A stretch of 64,000 nt of DNA from Nitzschia sp. pyKryTriq1 (lineage: Eukaryota > Bacillariophyta > Bacillariophyceae > Bacillariales > Bacillariaceae). The position numbers were made by a program, and so were the translations under genes. The stretch spans positions 558,001-622,000 of the forward strand of contig OY101115.1 in assembly GCA_956465555.1 (NCBI GenBank), written 5' to 3'. Within the stretch, counting starts at the first letter, position 1, and each line of letters begins with the position of its first letter. The notes under the pieces are model-generated. The model was not told the origin of the DNA, ran no database searches, and saw nothing but the letters and a program-made list of their open reading frames with translations. Below, in pieces: positions 61,048 to 64,000 of the stretch.

Positions 61048-61680
61048 GTTCGTGCGTTTGCCCTGTTCCAAGGCGGTCGTTTCATGAGGATGGTCACCAA
61101 AGTGTATTGTTGCATAACCTGGCTCTTGCGCGACAGAAAACCGCTGTGGGATTTTGCCTGTAGTGTTCGGGTTGTTTCCGTCGTCGTCACCGTCAACTTC
61201 TAACAACCGCTTCGTTCCATAGAAAAGAACATGACTCCCAATCGTATCTTTGGTCTTCTCGAGGCAGAGGTTCACCGTAATATCGCTAGGATCCATATGC
61301 TTGGCACCTGTCGTATCATCTTGTTCAGTATTGTAGTGAACACAAAACGCGTCGTCCAGCCGAAGTTCGTCAAGGGATGAAACGGGAAAGTGCTTGAGGA
61401 TGGCACGCCCAATTTCGAAACTTGCATCCAGTATCAAATTGAATGGAAAGTCGGGTTCTTCCATGATATTTCGGTAAAACGCATATTCACCATCACCCTG
61501 TCCCAACATGATTTCCGGTGTAACTTGAGAGAGTTCTGCTGCCCATCTCGCAGAATCTAATTTCGACGGAAGGGGCACTCGACAGATTCCATATCGAAGG
61601 AGCAGCTCTTGGTCGTCTGAAATAATAGGAACTTCTTCAGTGGTAGTGGCGGTATCTTCGACTCGTTCGTGGTCCATCAT
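60979..61680 (-). CDS. 2-oxoglutarate/Fe(II) oxygenase
   Basis: A 233-aa single-domain protein. Ligand motifs are AKHMDPSD (His128-x-Asp130), HFGDHPHETT (distal His 197 or 199), and GKRTNIVLTY (Arg209, 2OG carboxylate). YGICRVPLPS near residue 30 is a usual opening of the fold, and QDDTTGAKHMD sits where many family members have a gated loop. No signal peptide, so cytosolic or nuclear. The small size and layout resemble protein- or small-molecule hydroxylases; substrate unknown. The last 16 codons and 3' flank lie in copy 2 of the duplication, so its gene end was duplicated. Confidence 0.82.
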   Translation of the reverse strand: MMDHERVEDTATTTEEVPIISDDQELLLRYGICRVPLPSKLDSARWAAELSQVTPEIMLGQGDGEYAFYRNIMEEPDFPFNLILDASFEIGRAILKHFPVSSLDELRLDDAFCVHYNTEQDDTTGAKHMDPSDITVNLCLEKTKDTIGSHVLFYGTKRLLEVDGDDDGNNPNTTGKIPQRFSVAQEPGYATIHFGDHPHETTALEQGKRTNIVLTYCYKDPNRSVGQMRACYF

Positions 61681-62325
61681 GGTAATGCAACGTCGTTAGC
61701 GTTTGGACTTCGATGGTTTCGATATAATCTTTGCTGTATCGGTTGCAGTTTTGGGAATGCAACGGGTGTTTAGGAATTGAAACGATCGACGAAGAACAAA
61801 GGATGCCGGTTGCCGGTAGTCTACTGTATCTCCATTCTCTCCGTCCGTTCGCGATGTTACTCTGTACATTGTTCGATGCTGTTCTTTCCGCGGCGGGCGG
61901 CGGTGGCGGGCGGTCATCGGCGGCGGTCATCGCGACGTTGACCACTTTGACTCCAAATTTTTCGACCGTTTTGAGTTTGCGCCAGTTTGCGCATACCAGT
62001 ATTCTGCAGTAATGTCGTACTGGTACTGTACTGTACAGGTACAGTACCTGGTACTGTACCGCCGGTACATACCGGTAGATACTCGTACTAAGTGTACCTG
62101 TGCGCGAGAACTTGTATGGTTCAGTCAATAATAATCGCAACGAACCCCCCCCCCTCCAATTATTTACGTAACGCATGTACGACAACTCGTATGAAGCAAG
62201 AAGCAATAATAGATGGCGATGCTGGCGGAATGAATCCCAGCTAGCAATGACTTTCATACGTACAGTATTATTTCGACTATCAAACCTAACCCCCATAACA
62301 AAGTTAAAGCAAAAGGCACCAAACT
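61681..62325. promoter_or_regulatory. Divergent intergenic region with GTAC palindromes
   Basis: 645 bp between the oxygenase and selenoprotein genes. The GTAC block at about 62016-62093 (GTACTGTACTGTACAGGTAC and neighbours) lies midway between the two starts. Confidence 0.45.
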
Positions 62326-62952
62326 ATGTATCGCTCTCTCTACCTTTATATTGTACTTTTGACATGCTGGACGGCCCTCCAAGTCGAATCGGTTTTGACA
62401 GGAAAGATCGTGAGCTGCCCAGCGTGAACCTTAAACCGACACAGGACATTGAAGTCGTTCTTGAAGGAGGGAGAAGCGGAGGAATACGAGGGAATTACGA
62501 TTGAATGGATTCGAGGTTAGTGTCGCGAAGAACTTCTTGGGGGCTTTCTTTGGTGGTTGTCCGTGTCTGCCTTGGCTCGTCTCACTTTTGTTCTTCTGAA
62601 TATTCGTGTATTTCTCACAGGGAAGCAGGCAGTTTTGACGATTTACGAGGATGGAGTGGAGAAGGAGCAAGTGCATTTGTATTCTTTAAAGACGAAAGAT
62701 GAAATGCACAACAAATTTCAGGAGAAAGGGTTTAGAAAAAAGTCTCAAACAGCGTTAGTTGAAGACAAAAGGTTACGGGTGGTGGAAAGTCAACTTGCCA
62801 TACAGGAGCAATTCCAGCCAATGTACTCGAAAGTGTTTATGATGTACGGAGTTATTGGATTTGTAGCGGTCGCATTTATGGTTATGATTCAATTGAATGG
62901 AAAGAAACAACGGCGGGCCTTGCAGGCCAGAAACATACCTGTGAGAGTCTAG
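62326..62952 (+). CDS. SELENOM/SELENOF-like selenoprotein with in-frame UGA, two exons
   Basis: Exons 62326..62515 and 62621..62952 (donor CGAG|GTTAGT, acceptor TTCTCACAG, phase G|GG) give 173 residues if the TGA at 62425-62427 is read as selenocysteine. The N-terminus MYRSLYLYIVLLTCWTALQV is an ER signal peptide. The redox motif is SC-P-A-U (Cys31, Sec34), a CxxU as in SELENOM. The following RTLKSFLKEGEAEEYEGITI, then QAVLTIYEDG and HLYSLKTKDEMHNKFQEKGF, fits the thioredoxin-like Sep15/SelM fold (central beta strands and C-terminal GF). The C-terminus adds a membrane helix (about 135-156) and a KKQRR tail, unlike soluble SELENOM. Predicted role: ER-lumenal thiol-disulfide oxidoreductase. Homologues with Cys in place of Sec exist in this family. 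SECIS not confirmed. Confidence 0.83.
62425..62427 (+). other. Putative selenocysteine codon (TGA)
   Basis: An in-frame TGA directly after TGC-CCA-GCG in the CxxU redox motif. Continuous homology-like coding on both sides of it argues for recoding rather than termination. Confidence 0.8.
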
Positions 62953-63869
62953 AGAGGACGAAGGAGAGCTAAGCCAGCATTCTTTCCTACCATTGACTTT
63001 CGGAATGACGAGGTCTTACTGCGCCCATACTTCTGGACAAACGAGCCTTTGACGATGAAAGTCCTGGTGGAGAATTTCAATTGCTAGGTTGAAGGATACG
63101 GAAAGCCGTAATGGTGACCAGTCGATAGATGCAGAATCATGCCCAACCGTGAGCAAAGCTATTTTTCTGAAGCGGAATGACGCAGGACCAATCAACATGC
63201 CTTCAAAGCATGGGCTTGTCCTGCTGATACTCTTCGAGAAAATAATCTTGTAGAATCTTCGGAGATTATCGAAACTTGCATAGGCAAGAAGAACGACACA
63301 TACAATTGATGTAGTCTACTTATTGAAAGATATCTTCGCATGATAGAAGTATCTGACTCCTCGCATAGCATCTTCGTCTTCGTCGGCCACCAAAACTGCA
63401 TGACTACCAGAGAAGAACCACGATACAGACGATTGAAAATGTAGTCCTAGTCTAGACTAGTTAATGAAAGATACTGTAGTATCTTCGAAGCATCTAGTCT
63501 GTGCGGTCGTACTCCAAACAATAAAATGAATCATCAAGATTCAATGACGAAAAGTCAAATCGAATAAGATATCTATACAGTATGTGGCCGCCCTCCCGCC
63601 GCCCGTCCTGATAATTGACCAATCCGAACCAACCCGCACAGTGGTGGTGCGTGACGGCACTCTAGAATATAGCGTAATTTTGTTGTGGCGCGGTTTTTCT
63701 TGCTAGCTTGGCGTCATCGCATTATTATTCTTCCCATTCTTTTCTGTATTAGCTAAGAACCGGAGAGAGACACATCACAACACCTGATATCATTCCGTAG
63801 CTTGACTATTGGTACCTCTCGCTTTCTGATCGAATAAGAAAGCACATATTTCTGCATCGAACTCGGATC
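62953..63869. other. 3' flank of the selenoprotein gene and downstream spacer
   Basis: Two ATGA words (63005-63008 and 63055-63058) with downstream TGA are candidate quartet positions for a SECIS element. From the second, CCTGGTGG (63063-63070) can pair with TTGCTAGG (63081-63088) across an A-containing loop, but the fit to the consensus is imperfect. Nothing coding recognised. Confidence 0.3.
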
Positions 63870-64000
63870 ATGTCGGAAAGCTACTCGAGGTGAGAGATAT
63901 GCTTCGTACGATGCAAGAACTTGGAGTGAGGTTCTTCCGCACGCAGTTCTTGATTGCTCGCTGCGGTTCTCATGTGGTCATGTCGCTGGATTCCTCGGCG
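63870..64000 (+). CDS. Possible first exon of a gene running off the window
   Basis: ATGTCGGAAAGCTACTCGAG is followed by GTGAGAGA, a plausible donor, so a 7-codon first exon (MSESYS...) is possible. Later exons would lie beyond position 64000. Weak. Confidence 0.2.

Noticed and set aside
63005-63052. First ATGA...TGA pair as the SECIS element
   Set aside because: Only a few wobble-rich pairs form between the two halves; kept merely as part of the region to test.

Overview
The window is nuclear DNA from a eukaryotic microalga, most probably a pennate diatom. Three things point there. The genes are monocistronic, sit on both strands, and carry few, short (about 90-200 nt) GT-AG introns. Six predicted proteins begin with a signal peptide followed by the diatom plastid-import signature (a Phe just after the cleavage site: STF, AAF, DAF, SSF, NAFAP, VSF). 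Several proteins belong to families I know mainly from diatoms: bHLH-PAS factors, secreted SET proteins, leishmanolysin-like membrane proteases, and a CoDi-type Ty1/copia relic. There is no operon structure, rRNA or CRISPR, and I found no convincing tRNA.

Layout. 0-4 kb: a membrane class 3 (DAG-type) lipase, whose first exon I joined by splicing, and a diatom-specific protein. 4-12 kb: a plastid SET methyltransferase, two neighbouring proteins built from a short C-x2-C-x6-C-x2-H repeat (one with a membrane helix, one with a RING finger), and a plastid 2OG oxygenase with a Sel1-like tail. 12-16 kb: mostly non-coding, with a twin CX9C protein and a degenerate copia element. 16-22.6 kb: a tandem pair of FN3 proteins (the second fused to a nucleoredoxin-type thioredoxin), a plastid thioredoxin, an LRR protein and a small plastid membrane protein. 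22.8-29.2 kb: two leishmanolysin-family proteases head to head. 30-43 kb: a three-exon bHLH-PAS factor, a tiny plastid protein, a UBR-box/2OG-oxygenase fusion, a secreted double-SET protein, LIS1, and an F-box-like/LRR/UBR-box protein. 43-56 kb: a MATE transporter, a WDR76-like protein with a PIP box, a membrane protein, a short eEF3-like ABC-F ATPase, a plastid coiled-coil protein, and a second double-SET protein. 56-63 kb: a zinc-knuckle RGG protein, a 0.9-kb direct duplication that has produced a chimeric zinc-knuckle gene with a mitochondrial-type leader, a broken mobile element, a 2OG oxygenase, and a selenoprotein gene with an in-frame UGA.

How the genes relate. Most are unrelated housekeeping or regulatory genes. 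Recurring themes are ubiquitin-linked architectures (RING, two UBR boxes, F-box-like), 2OG oxygenases (three), SET proteins (three), thioredoxin-fold proteins (three, including the selenoprotein), and local duplication (FN3 pair, Cys/His-repeat pair, leishmanolysin pair, zinc-knuckle duplication). Many intergenic regions contain clusters of the self-complementary word GTACCGGTAC and related GTAC-rich tracts, usually upstream of genes; no annotated feature explains them.

Limits. Splice sites were chosen by eye from GT-AG consensus and exact reading-phase agreement. Domain calls come from recognised motifs. No database search was run.
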